In this document: positions 36,193-43,579 of the stretch, piece by piece
Numbering within the stretch: position 1 is the stretch's first letter
How the letters are laid out: the number at the start of each line of letters is the position of its first letter
Source of the DNA: Agrobacterium tumefaciens str. B6
GTDB lineage: Bacteria > Pseudomonadota > Alphaproteobacteria > Rhizobiales > Rhizobiaceae
Reading direction: 5' to 3'
Length of the DNA stretch: 64,000 nucleotides
Assembly (NCBI RefSeq): GCF_001541315.1
Contig: NZ_LMVK01000008.1
Coordinates: forward strand, 62,001-126,000
Translations under genes and position numbers: made by a program
Notes under the pieces: model-generated
What the model was told of the DNA's origin: nothing
The model's input: the letters and a program-made list of their open reading frames with translations, nothing else
Databases searched by the model: none

Positions 36193-36777
36193 TTAGATTA
36201 GGCCTTCTGCCTTCATCGCCACGCTGGTGTTCAAGCGCGATTTCAACCTTTCGCGATAGTCGACGAGATGCGGTTCCAAGCCCAGCGAATAGCGCTCTGC
36301 CCACAATAACATCACGAAAAAGTAGAAGTCCGCAACGGTGGGCTTCTCGCCGAAAAGAAACACTCCCTTGAAGCTTTTCGACAAAAACACAAATCGGGGG
36401 ATCAGGGCAGCTTTGGCACGAGCGATCTCGTCTGCGCTTCGATGAGACCAGAGAGACTCAAACCCCTGATGCAGCTCCGAAGAGATGAACGCCAGCACTT
36501 CGAGCAGGCGTGTGCGACCGAGATTGCCCTCGACGCCGAGCTCGGGGTAGATCGACGCTATCCAGTCCAGTATCGCTACGTTTTCGCTGATAATATCGCC
36601 GTTGTCCAAGACGAGTGCTGGCACATATCCTTTCGGGTTGATCTTCGTGAAATCGTCACCGGAGGAAGTGATTTTTGTCTGCAAGTCGACACGTTCGATC
36701 TCGAAATCGGCACCTGCTTCTCTGAGAGCGATATGATCCGAAAGGCTGCATGCGCCTGGATAGTAGTAAAGTCTCAA
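36193..36777 (-). CDS. Glutathione S-transferase
   Basis: This 194-residue protein is a bacterial GST of the GstA/beta-like class. Seen: the N-terminal thioredoxin fold RLYYYPGACSLSDHIAL with the Cys-Ser of the active site, the glutathione-binding NPKGYVPALVLDNG and the SNAIL-like motif ISENVAIL; the helical C-terminal domain follows with TVADFYFFVML. It conjugates glutathione to electrophiles. The start is a TTG at 36777: AGGAGG lies five bases before it and the protein then begins exactly at the first strand; an upstream in-frame start would add 12 unrelated residues. Confidence 0.87.
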   Translation of the reverse strand: MRLYYYPGACSLSDHIALREAGADFEIERVDLQTKITSSGDDFTKINPKGYVPALVLDNGDIISENVAILDWIASIYPELGVEGNLGRTRLLEVLAFISSELHQGFESLWSHRSADEIARAKAALIPRFVFLSKSFKGVFLFGEKPTVADFYFFVMLLWAERYSLGLEPHLVDYRERLKSRLNTSVAMKAEGLI

Positions 36778-36983
36778 GGGACCCTCCTGTTTGTGATGTG
36801 CAAAAGCGACCACTGAAACTGTCGGTCGATTTCACGCAGGAGATAAGGGGTTCGCCGGGTCCGGAAAATTAGACTAGGGGATAGCCTGGTCTAGTGGGTT
36901 CCCGCTCTGAGTACACCAATCGGAGATAGACTATAGCGCGGTGGAGTAGGCTTTCCCCTGATTGAGAGCTCGAAGCGCTGTTA

Positions 36984-37025
36984 ATTGCGGGTCGTAGGTT
37001 CGATACCTATCAAGGCGAAGACGCG
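36984..37025 (+). repeat. tRNA 3'-end-like repeat, right copy
   Basis: This is the partner of 17226-17267, identical at 36 of 42 positions. Here the T arm is intact in form: GTAGG-TTCGATA-CCTAT, then CAAGGCG as acceptor strand. No matching 5' half precedes it. It sits directly before a GST gene that has lost its N-terminus. Confidence 0.5.
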
Positions 37026-37148
37026 GAAGGGCATTTTGCTTGGATCCATGCCCCACTCGCAGTGGCAGCATTGCGTATTAGTGCGGCCGCTCGGACTTAA
37101 TCGGCGTCTTCGGAGGGCAGTCCGAACGTGGGTCGTTGTCAACCTAAC

Positions 37149-37538
37149 CTGACGGATCTCTTCCCGGAAAAGAAGATGGCGCCTGTTGCCGGCGATCCGC
37201 AGCGCGGCAGGTATCTCAGCTGGCTCGCCTGGTATGCCGGTGTGGTCGAACCTGTGCTGATCATGCAGGCCGCCGGGATTTCGCATCCTTTTGTGGATTT
37301 CACCTTCCGCAGCCCGGCGGAGCTTGCGGCACGCCTCGAAACCGCGCTCAAGGATAACCCTTACCTGATGGGAGAGCGATACACAGCTGTCGATCTGCTG
37401 CTGCATTCACCCTTTGCCTGGTACCCTGCAGCGACGCCGGAGAGCGACGTGGTCAAGGCCTGGATTGAGCGCTGCGGCGAGCGACCATCGCTGCAATGGA
37501 CCGCCGACTATGATGCCCGCACCGTGGTTGCGGCCTGA
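37149..37538 (+). pseudogene. Glutathione S-transferase, C-terminal fragment
   Basis: Only the C-terminal helical half of a GST remains. The readable part begins at LTDLFPEKKMAPVAGDPQRG and continues through YLSWLAWYAGVVEP, NPYLMGERYTAVDLLLHSPF and WIERCGERPSL to a normal end. The thioredoxin half with the catalytic site is missing. The class differs from the intact GST at 36193-36777. The breakpoint falls about 120 bases after the tRNA-like repeat, as expected if an integration or excision removed the N-terminal half. A GTG at 37128 opens the frame but lacks function-bearing sequence. Confidence 0.75.
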
Positions 37539-37737
37539 TTATTGGCACTGGCCGCTCCGATTGTGCTGCCACTTTCGTGTGAGATTGCGTAGCGGCTACG
37601 GAAACATCGCGAGCACCACGGCTGATGCTGCCGGGTTCGACCGCTACGCCCCGAAGACTTTTCAGGTGAGGTAACGCGGTCGAGACAAGTGAATGCTTCT
37701 TGGCTAGACAGAGTGACCTCACTTGGCCAAGCAGGCG

Positions 37738-38190
37738 TTACCGCTTAATTTTGTCCCGTATAGTGTCGACTGATTGCTTGATTGCTCGCAAGGCTTCGGC
37801 ATCCATTCCAACGGCTTCTTCGATACAGCGCATAATATCGGCGGCGTGGGATCTGAGCGCGCCGCCTTTCTCCGTCAGGTGGATGAGCACCTCCCGTTCA
37901 TCACTGCGGTTCCGGGTCCTAGTGATCAACTCGGCCGCCTCCAGCCGCTTGAGGAGCGGCGTGGGGGGACTGGAATCCAAAAACAGTGTCTTGCCCAGTT
38001 CCTTTACGGACTGGCCGTCGCGATGCCAGAGCGTCACCATGACCAGATACTGCGGATAGGTCAGGGCGATTTTGTCGAGCAGCGGCCTGTAGAGCTGTGT
38101 GAATGCGTGGCCTGCCGAATAGAGAGAAAAGCACAGCATGCCGCTCACGTCGGTTAGACTGGTTTCTGTGTCAGATGGGACGTTTGTCAT
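37738..38190 (-). CDS. MarR/OhrR-family transcriptional repressor
   Basis: This 150-residue regulator resembles OhrR, the organic hydroperoxide sensor. Seen: MLCFSLYSAGHAFTQLYRPLLDKIALTYPQYLV with the single reactive-type Cys in the LCF motif, SVKELGKTLFLDSSPPTPLLKRLE (recognition helix) and DEREVLIHLTEKG (wing). OhrR proteins release DNA when that Cys is oxidised. The ATG at 38190 follows AAAGGAG. It is divergent from a chloroperoxidase-like hydrolase gene, with repeated TTGTGCGCG motifs between them, so it probably represses both. No ohr gene is present beside it, which is unusual for OhrR. Confidence 0.85.
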   Translation of the reverse strand: MTNVPSDTETSLTDVSGMLCFSLYSAGHAFTQLYRPLLDKIALTYPQYLVMVTLWHRDGQSVKELGKTLFLDSSPPTPLLKRLEAAELITRTRNRSDEREVLIHLTEKGGALRSHAADIMRCIEEAVGMDAEALRAIKQSVDTIRDKIKR

Positions 38191-38216
38191 AACGGGCTCC
38201 TTTCCCTTTAAATAGT

Positions 38217-38296
38217 TTGTGCGCGATTTAATTGCAAGCGCTTGACAGGGTACAACGCTGCGAGCATATAGATCGCACACAAATTGATTGTGCGCG
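38217..38296. promoter_or_regulatory. Divergent promoter with repeated operator-like motifs
   Basis: TTGTGCGCG occurs at 38217-38225 and 38288-38296. The second copy forms an inverted repeat with CGCACACAA (38274-38282) across ATTGA, with one mismatch. A TTGACA (38242-38247) followed by CATATAGA at 17-19 bases looks like the promoter of the plus-strand hydrolase, so the 38274-38296 repeat would cover its transcription start. The first motif lies 27 bases before the MarR gene. Confidence 0.6.
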
Positions 38297-38321
38297 TTTT
38301 ATTAAATGACAGGAGTACAGC

Positions 38322-39143
38322 ATGTCCAGTTTCACCACCACCGACGGTACCCGCCTCTTCTACAAGGACTGGGGTGCAGGGCAGCCGATCCTCTTTGCCC
38401 ATGGCTGGCCGCTGTCGTCCGACGCCTGGGACCAGCAGATGCTGTTCTTCAGCCAGAACGGCTTCCGCGTCATCGCCCACGATCGCCGCAGCCATGGCCG
38501 CTCGGATCAGACTTTCGACGGCAACAATATGGACCAGTATGCCGACGATCTTGCTGAACTGATCAATGCACTCGACCTGTCGGACCTGATCCTGGTTGGT
38601 CATTCAACCGGTGGCGGCGAGGTCTCGCATTATATCGGCCGTCATGGCACGGCTCGTGTTGCCAAGGTGGTTCTGGTGGGTGCGGTGCCGCCGCTGATGC
38701 TGAAGACCGTTGACAACCCGAACGGTACGCCGATGGAGGTATTCGACAGCATCCGCGAAAACACCGCGAAGAACCGTTCGCAGTTTTTCTTCGATCTGAC
38801 AGTGCCCTTCTACGGCTTTAACCGGGAAGGTGTCGCGAGCAATGACGGCATGCGGGAAAATTTCCGCCGTATCGGACTTCAAGGCGGCATCAAGGGCCAG
38901 TACGATTGCATCCGCGAGTTCTCTGAGGTCGATTACACCCGGGATCTGAAGAGCATCGACCGCCCGACGCTGATTATCCATGGCGATGACGACCAGATCG
39001 TTCCGATCGATGCCTCTGCCCATCGGGCTGCGGACCTCGTGGCCGATGCCACGCTGAAGATCTATTCGGGCGGCTCCCACGGGCTGGCAGAGACTGAGGC
39101 TGATCGTTTCAACGCCGACGTGCTCGCCTTTATCCGCAGCTGA
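38322..39143 (+). CDS. Alpha/beta hydrolase, non-heme chloroperoxidase-like
   Basis: This 273-residue cytoplasmic enzyme is of the cofactor-free haloperoxidase family. Seen: [27 protein letters not shown], the nucleophile elbow VGHSTGGGE, the acid HGDDDQIVP and the His in [13 protein letters not shown]. It is the cytoplasmic paralog of the Tat-exported protein at 33253-34275. Likely activities are ester hydrolysis and perhydrolysis of acyl groups; a role in peroxide or xenobiotic response fits the adjacent OhrR-like repressor. AGGAG precedes the ATG by six bases. Confidence 0.87.
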   Translation: MSSFTTTDGTRLFYKDWGAGQPILFAHGWPLSSDAWDQQMLFFSQNGFRVIAHDRRSHGRSDQTFDGNNMDQYADDLAELINALDLSDLILVGHSTGGGEVSHYIGRHGTARVAKVVLVGAVPPLMLKTVDNPNGTPMEVFDSIRENTAKNRSQFFFDLTVPFYGFNREGVASNDGMRENFRRIGLQGGIKGQYDCIREFSEVDYTRDLKSIDRPTLIIHGDDDQIVPIDASAHRAADLVADATLKIYSGGSHGLAETEADRFNADVLAFIRS

Positions 39144-39213
39144 ACATCCGTTGCTTCATTTGTCGCAGTCTGCGCATTTTTCTCCACCATGTGAACCGAA
39201 AGAAGGAACTACC

Positions 39214-39981
39214 ATGTCCAAGTTTGTTGCCAGTCTTGCCGTTGCCGGCGCACTGCTGTCGAGTAATGCCGTTGCCCAGCCTGCAAAGCCCACCGTCGTT
39301 CTCGTTCACGGAGCCTTTGCCGACTCCTCGAGTTGGAACGGCGTGACCCGGATCCTGCAGAAGGATGGCTACCGTGTCGTTGCCGCCGCTAATCCATTGC
39401 GCAGCGTCTCATCCGACGCCGCCTATATCTCCGACGTCGTTGCGAGCATCGGCGGACCTGTCGTTCTCGTCGGCCATTCCTATGGCGGCCAGGTGATCAC
39501 CACCGCCGCTAATGGCAGGGAGAATGTTAAGTCGTTGGTGTATGTGGCGGCGTTTGCGCCGGATGAGGGAGAGGCGGCTGCTGATCTTGCCGGAAAGTTC
39601 CCGGGCGGGACGCTCGGCCAGGCACTCGCTGCACCTGTCAAGCTGGCGGACGGCGGGACCGACCTCTCCATCGATCAGGAGAAGTTCCACGATCAGTTTG
39701 CTCACGACGTCGGTGTGGATGACGCTGCGCTGATGGCGGCCGGGCAGCGTCCCATCACCGAGGCGGCACTGACGGAAAAGTCAGGCAAGCCGGCCTGGAA
39801 GGCGCTGCCTTCCTACTTCGTCTATGGTGACGGCGACAAGAACATACCGGCTCAGGCACTCGCGTTCATGGCTGAACGGGCAGGCTCAAAGCACACAGTC
39901 GTCGTAAAAGGTGCCTCGCACGTGGTGATGGTCTCGAAGCCAGCGGTGGTCGCAGCGCTCATTGAAGAAGCGGCGCACTAA
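39214..39981 (+). CDS. Exported alpha/beta hydrolase, second copy
   Basis: This protein of 255 residues has a signal peptide (MSKFVASLAVAGALLSSNAVA, about 21 residues) and the alpha/beta fold. Seen: VVLVHGAFADSSSW, the elbow VGHSYGG, the acid-bearing VYGDGDKNIP and KGASHVVMV with the catalytic His. It is a paralog of 22064-22879, sharing AAANPLR and LVYVAAFAPD. The ribosome site is AAGGAACTACC before 39214. It is 70 bases after the chloroperoxidase-like gene and probably co-transcribed with it under the OhrR-like repressor. A perfect 10-bp hairpin follows. Confidence 0.86.
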   Translation: MSKFVASLAVAGALLSSNAVAQPAKPTVVLVHGAFADSSSWNGVTRILQKDGYRVVAAANPLRSVSSDAAYISDVVASIGGPVVLVGHSYGGQVITTAANGRENVKSLVYVAAFAPDEGEAAADLAGKFPGGTLGQALAAPVKLADGGTDLSIDQEKFHDQFAHDVGVDDAALMAAGQRPITEAALTEKSGKPAWKALPSYFVYGDGDKNIPAQALAFMAERAGSKHTVVVKGASHVVMVSKPAVVAALIEEAAH

Positions 39982-39996
39982 GCTCCGTTCTCGCGC

Positions 39997-40026
39997 AGAA
40001 GACCGGCTCCTACGGCCCGGTCTTCT
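39997..40026 (+). terminator. Hairpin after the exported hydrolase
   Basis: AGAAGACCGG (39997-40006) and CCGGTCTTCT (40017-40026) are exact 10-bp arms with a 10-base loop. It starts 16 bases after the stop codon. No strong T-tract follows. Confidence 0.6.
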
Positions 40027-40101
40027 GAAGTAACGACCGGATACCCGTAGGGGCATTCGGCAGCTGAATGCGGATGGCAAACGAGGCTTCGGAGGTGAGT
40101 T

Positions 40102-40122
40102 GAGGGGGGCTTGCCCCCCCTC
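40102..40122. terminator. GC hairpin between convergent genes
   Basis: GAGGGGGG (40102-40109) and CCCCCCTC (40115-40122) form a tight stem with a five-base loop. It lies just downstream of the stop of the permease gene and can serve that strand; the symmetry also allows use from the other side. Confidence 0.5.
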
Positions 40123-40126
40123 GACC

Positions 40127-41464
40127 TTAGTCTTCGATGATTTCACTCCGCTTGCTGGTATCACGCATGAACAGATAGACGATGAGAGAAACGCCGATCA
40201 TGGCGGTGACGTACCAGTAAAAGCCCTGTTCCCAGCCGGCGCTCTTGAAACGCAGTGCAACGAACTCCGCTGTGCCGCCGAAGAGCGTGTTGGCGAGCGC
40301 ATAGGGAAGAGCAACGCCGAGTGCGCGGATATGGGCAGGGAAGAGCTCTGCTTTGACCACCGCGTTGATCGAGGTATAACCCGTCACGATTACCAGTGCG
40401 GCCATGACCAGCAATCCGGCCGTCAGCGGATCCTTGGCATGCTCCAGAGCCGAGAAGATCGGGTAGGTGAAGAGCACGCCCAATACACCGAATGTCACCA
40501 TCAGCGGCTTGCGGCCGATCTTGTCGGAAAGTCCGCCCGCAAGTGGTTGTAGCAGCATGAAAATGAAGAGCGTGACGGCGTTGATCTCGCTGGCAACCTC
40601 ACGGGAGAAGCCGGAGGTGTTGACCAGAAATTTCTGCATGTAGATCGAGTAGGCGTAGAAGGCCAGGGTGCCGCCTGCGGTCAGGAGCATGACAAGTGCG
40701 GTCTCTTTCGGATGCTTGGTCAGGAGCTGCCAGAAGCCAGACTTCGGCGTGCCCTCAGCCTTGGCGTTCTTGAAGCTTTCGGTTTCAGCAAGACCGCGAC
40801 GCAGCCAGAAGACGACGACGGCCAGTGCCGCGCCAACGAAGAACGGAATGCGCCAGCCCCAGGCATTGAGATCTTCCGGGGTCATGACGTTCTGCAGAAT
40901 GATGAGGACGGCAATCGCCAGAAGCTGGCCCGAGATAAGGGTCACGTACTGGAAGGAGGAGAAAAAGCCGCGGCGTTCCTTGCCCGCCATTTCGGAAAGA
41001 TAGGTGGCAGAGGCGCCATATTCGCCGCCGACGGAGAGACCCTGCAGCAAGCGGGCGATGACGAGAAGCGTCGGCGCGGCAACGCCGATTGTCTGGTAAT
41101 CCGGTGTCAGGGCAATGATCAGTGAACCAAGGCACATGAGGGTCACTGAAAGCGCCAGTCCGGACTTGCGGCCATGGCGGTCGGCATAAAGACCCATGAT
41201 CCATGCGCCGACTGGGCGCATCACGAAGCCGACGGCGAAGACGGCAGCGGAATTCAGGAGCTGTGCGGTCTGATCGCCTGCAGGAAAGAAGTGCGGTGCG
41301 AAGTAGAGCGCAAACGCGGCATAGACGTACCAGTCGAACCATTCGACGAGATTGCCCGTCGAGCCGCCGATAATCGATTTCAGGCGCTGCTTGCGGTCTG
41401 GTGACTGCGCGGCAGCCTGATTTGCTGCTCCCTGCGTGACAATATTTCCAGTCTCGATCAACAC
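40127..41464 (-). CDS. kgtP: Alpha-ketoglutarate/dicarboxylate permease (MFS, MHS family)
   Basis: This 445-residue protein is a 12-helix major facilitator of the metabolite:H+ symporter family, closest in pattern to KgtP. Seen: GNLVEWFDWYVYAAF in helix one, GWIMGLYADRHGRKSGL-like AWIMGLYADRHGRKS in the first loop, RLLQGLSVGGEYGASATYLSEMA in helix four-five, RIPFFVGA and GGLSDKIGRKPLM in the second half. It imports alpha-ketoglutarate or a related acid with a proton. The start is a GTG at 41464 with GGGAGGG before it. The divergent PDC-sensor kinase and NtrC-like regulator next door probably control it, as MifS/MifR-type pairs do for related permeases. Confidence 0.85.
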   Translation of the reverse strand: MLIETGNIVTQGAANQAAAQSPDRKQRLKSIIGGSTGNLVEWFDWYVYAAFALYFAPHFFPAGDQTAQLLNSAAVFAVGFVMRPVGAWIMGLYADRHGRKSGLALSVTLMCLGSLIIALTPDYQTIGVAAPTLLVIARLLQGLSVGGEYGASATYLSEMAGKERRGFFSSFQYVTLISGQLLAIAVLIILQNVMTPEDLNAWGWRIPFFVGAALAVVVFWLRRGLAETESFKNAKAEGTPKSGFWQLLTKHPKETALVMLLTAGGTLAFYAYSIYMQKFLVNTSGFSREVASEINAVTLFIFMLLQPLAGGLSDKIGRKPLMVTFGVLGVLFTYPIFSALEHAKDPLTAGLLVMAALVIVTGYTSINAVVKAELFPAHIRALGVALPYALANTLFGGTAEFVALRFKSAGWEQGFYWYVTAMIGVSLIVYLFMRDTSKRSEIIED

Positions 41465-41791
41465 ACTCAGACCCTCCCTTGGTCAAGTTCTACAAAGACG
41501 CCCGGTGCCTTCTTCCAGGCTGGGCCAAGATCATGACGCGCGGCTTGAGCTGGAGGGTCCCCTCCGAGTGACCAGCGAGCGCGCCGCAGAAAGCGTCCTT
41601 GCTGATCAGCACATGGCCGTTGGTTTTAAAGCTGTTAGGCCATCCTCCCGACGGCGCGTCCTCTTCATCCAATCTGCGGGACGGTGGGTCATCATGTGAA
41701 GGGTTCGCTGAATCTCAATCAAGTGCCTGATTCTAATGGATCTAATTGAAATTTTTGAAGGCATGAGGCAAAAATCTGTGCATATTTTTGC
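41465..41791. other. Divergent promoter region of permease and kinase
   Basis: This 327-base gap separates kgtP from the kinase gene. No sigma-54 promoter of type TGGCAC-N5-TTGC is apparent on either strand, which fits the regulator lacking the GAFTGA loop. An AT-rich stretch (41725-41790) lies before the kinase. Confidence 0.45.
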
Positions 41792-41826
41792 ATGGCGTTT
41801 CGACGGATTGTGCAATATCCTGCACA
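41777..41826 (+). promoter_or_regulatory. Two TGTGCA-centred repeats at the kinase start
   Basis: TGTGCA-ATATCC-TGCACA (41809-41826) is an exact 6-bp inverted repeat that ends one base before the ATG at 41828. A degenerate copy, TGTGCA-N6-TGCA (41777-41792), lies 32 bases upstream, three helical turns away. Together they look like operators. If so, the ATG at 41828 may be the true kinase start. Confidence 0.4.
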
Positions 41827-43579
41827 GATGTCTCTGAAATCCCGCCTACAAATCCTAGTGCTGGTGCTGCTCGTCCTCGTCGTTATTGCTCTTGTCTGGA
41901 GCGGAGCGTCCCTTTGGTCGCGTCGGCAAGCGTCGGAGCAGCTGGCGGAGGAGGCTGAGCTGCTGGTGCGCCAGCACAGCCTGTTGATCGACAGCGAGCT
42001 TGCCCGTTTTCGGCTGATGCCGATCGTTCTGGGCGAATATGGCGATCTCGTCGATGTTCTATCGACCAAGAATCCGCAGACGGCAGCGCGGCTCAGCGAG
42101 AAATTCGGTTCTCTCGTGCGAGAGACCGGAGCCTCCTATATCTATCTGATCAATCGCGATGGCATTGCCGTGGCCGCTTCCAATGCCCGCGACGACAGGA
42201 GCTTCGTCGGGCAGGATTTCGGCTTCCGTCCATATTTCACCGGCGCAATGCTGGACGCAAAAGCGGAGTATTATGGCGCGGGCTTGCTGACCCGCCAAGC
42301 AGGCCTATTTCTGGCGCGGCGCGTCGGCCAAAGCGATGCCGCGTCCGGCGTCGTCGTCGTCAAGTATGAGTTCGGCGCGCTTTCCGCCATCTGGGCCGAC
42401 GATCCGGGGCGCACGCTGATCGTTGATGCCAACGGCATCATTCTGGCGGCACCCGACAAGGACCAGATTCTCACAACCCTTGGTCCTTTGCCCACCGCCG
42501 TTCGTCAGCGGATCGATGCGATCGGTCAGTATGGCGACGCAAAGCTTGAGCCCGGCCACTATCGTTTTGCGGGACCGGATCGGATCGAGACGGCGCAGGG
42601 CGCGGAGATGATTTATGCCGCACTTCCCATTGCCGGAACGGATCTTCGCATCCTGCATCTTCTCGACACGCGACCGGCGCGTATCGCTGCCGACCGGCGG
42701 GCCACGCTTGCCGCGCTTGCCATCCTCCCGCTTCTGCTTCTCACCGGTTCAGGTGTCTGGTGGCAGGCCAATCGCACGGCACGGCGCGCTGCAGAGCGGC
42801 GCAGCCTCGAGGCGGCGGTTGCTCAACGAACGGCGCAGTTGCGTGAAGAAATTGGATATCGGGCGATTGCCGATCAGCGTTACCGGGAAGCGCGGGAGGA
42901 GTTGGCACAGGCCAATCGGCTCGCCTCTGTCGGCTCCATTACCGCTGGCCTCATGCATGAGATCAATCAGCCGGTTGCTACCATCCGCACCCTTTCGGAA
43001 AATGCGCTCCACCATCTTGCGGCCAGTCGCAGCGAGCGAGTTCGCGACAGTCTCTGCACGATGATCGCGATGACGGAGCGGATCGGCACGCTGACGCAGG
43101 AAATGCGGGGTTTCTCCCGCAAGGGAGAGGGGCAAATCGGTGAAGAACTCTTGGATGGTATTATCGCGGGCGCGATGCTGTTGATGGAAGACCGGATCCG
43201 GAAGGCAGGCATTCGCCTGACCCTGCCGCCAAGTGGTCAACCAGGTGTGCTTGGCAAGCGTGTGCCGCTCGAACAGGTTCTGGTCAATCTGTTGCAGAAT
43301 GCCGTGGACGCGCTGGAGGGACACGTCGATCCGGAGATTGCGATAACGGTGGAGCATCACGACGACATGATTTGCCTGACGGTTGCCGATAACGGCCCGG
43401 GTATCGATCCGCAGCTCGGCAAGCAAGTCTTTCAGCCCTTCGTGACCGGCAAGCCAAATGGCCTCGGGCTTGGTCTTGGCATTGCCCAGGATATCATGAG
43501 CGATCTTGGCGGCGCTCTCACCATCACGGCGTCGGCGCTTGGGGGCGCGGCCTTTGCCGTTACAATGAGGGCGGCATGA
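41792..43579 (+). CDS. DctB-like sensor histidine kinase
   Basis: This 595-residue membrane kinase has helix one at about 20-42, a large periplasmic PDC/Cache-type sensor (about 43-308, with SYIYLINRDGIAVAASN and FVGQDFGFRPYFTGAM typical of C4-dicarboxylate sensors), helix two at about 309-328, then the cytoplasmic kinase. Seen: the H box SITAGLMHEINQPVATIR, N box NLLQNAVDALEG, G1 DNGPGI and G2 GLGLGLGI. It probably senses a dicarboxylate or alpha-ketoglutarate in the periplasm. The gene ends in ATGA overlap with the regulator gene. Either the ATG at 41792 or the one at 41828 may start it; neither has a clear ribosome site. Confidence 0.88.
   Translation: MAFRRIVQYPAQMSLKSRLQILVLVLLVLVVIALVWSGASLWSRRQASEQLAEEAELLVRQHSLLIDSELARFRLMPIVLGEYGDLVDVLSTKNPQTAARLSEKFGSLVRETGASYIYLINRDGIAVAASNARDDRSFVGQDFGFRPYFTGAMLDAKAEYYGAGLLTRQAGLFLARRVGQSDAASGVVVVKYEFGALSAIWADDPGRTLIVDANGIILAAPDKDQILTTLGPLPTAVRQRIDAIGQYGDAKLEPGHYRFAGPDRIETAQGAEMIYAALPIAGTDLRILHLLDTRPARIAADRRATLAALAILPLLLLTGSGVWWQANRTARRAAERRSLEAAVAQRTAQLREEIGYRAIADQRYREAREELAQANRLASVGSITAGLMHEINQPVATIRTLSENALHHLAASRSERVRDSLCTMIAMTERIGTLTQEMRGFSRKGEGQIGEELLDGIIAGAMLLMEDRIRKAGIRLTLPPSGQPGVLGKRVPLEQVLVNLLQNAVDALEGHVDPEIAITVEHHDDMICLTVADNGPGIDPQLGKQVFQPFVTGKPNGLGLGLGIAQDIMSDLGGALTITASALGGAAFAVTMRAA

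Noticed and set aside
36960-37030. A functional tRNA gene at the right copy
   Set aside because: The T arm pairs well but no 5' half with a complementary acceptor strand (CGCCTTG) lies upstream.
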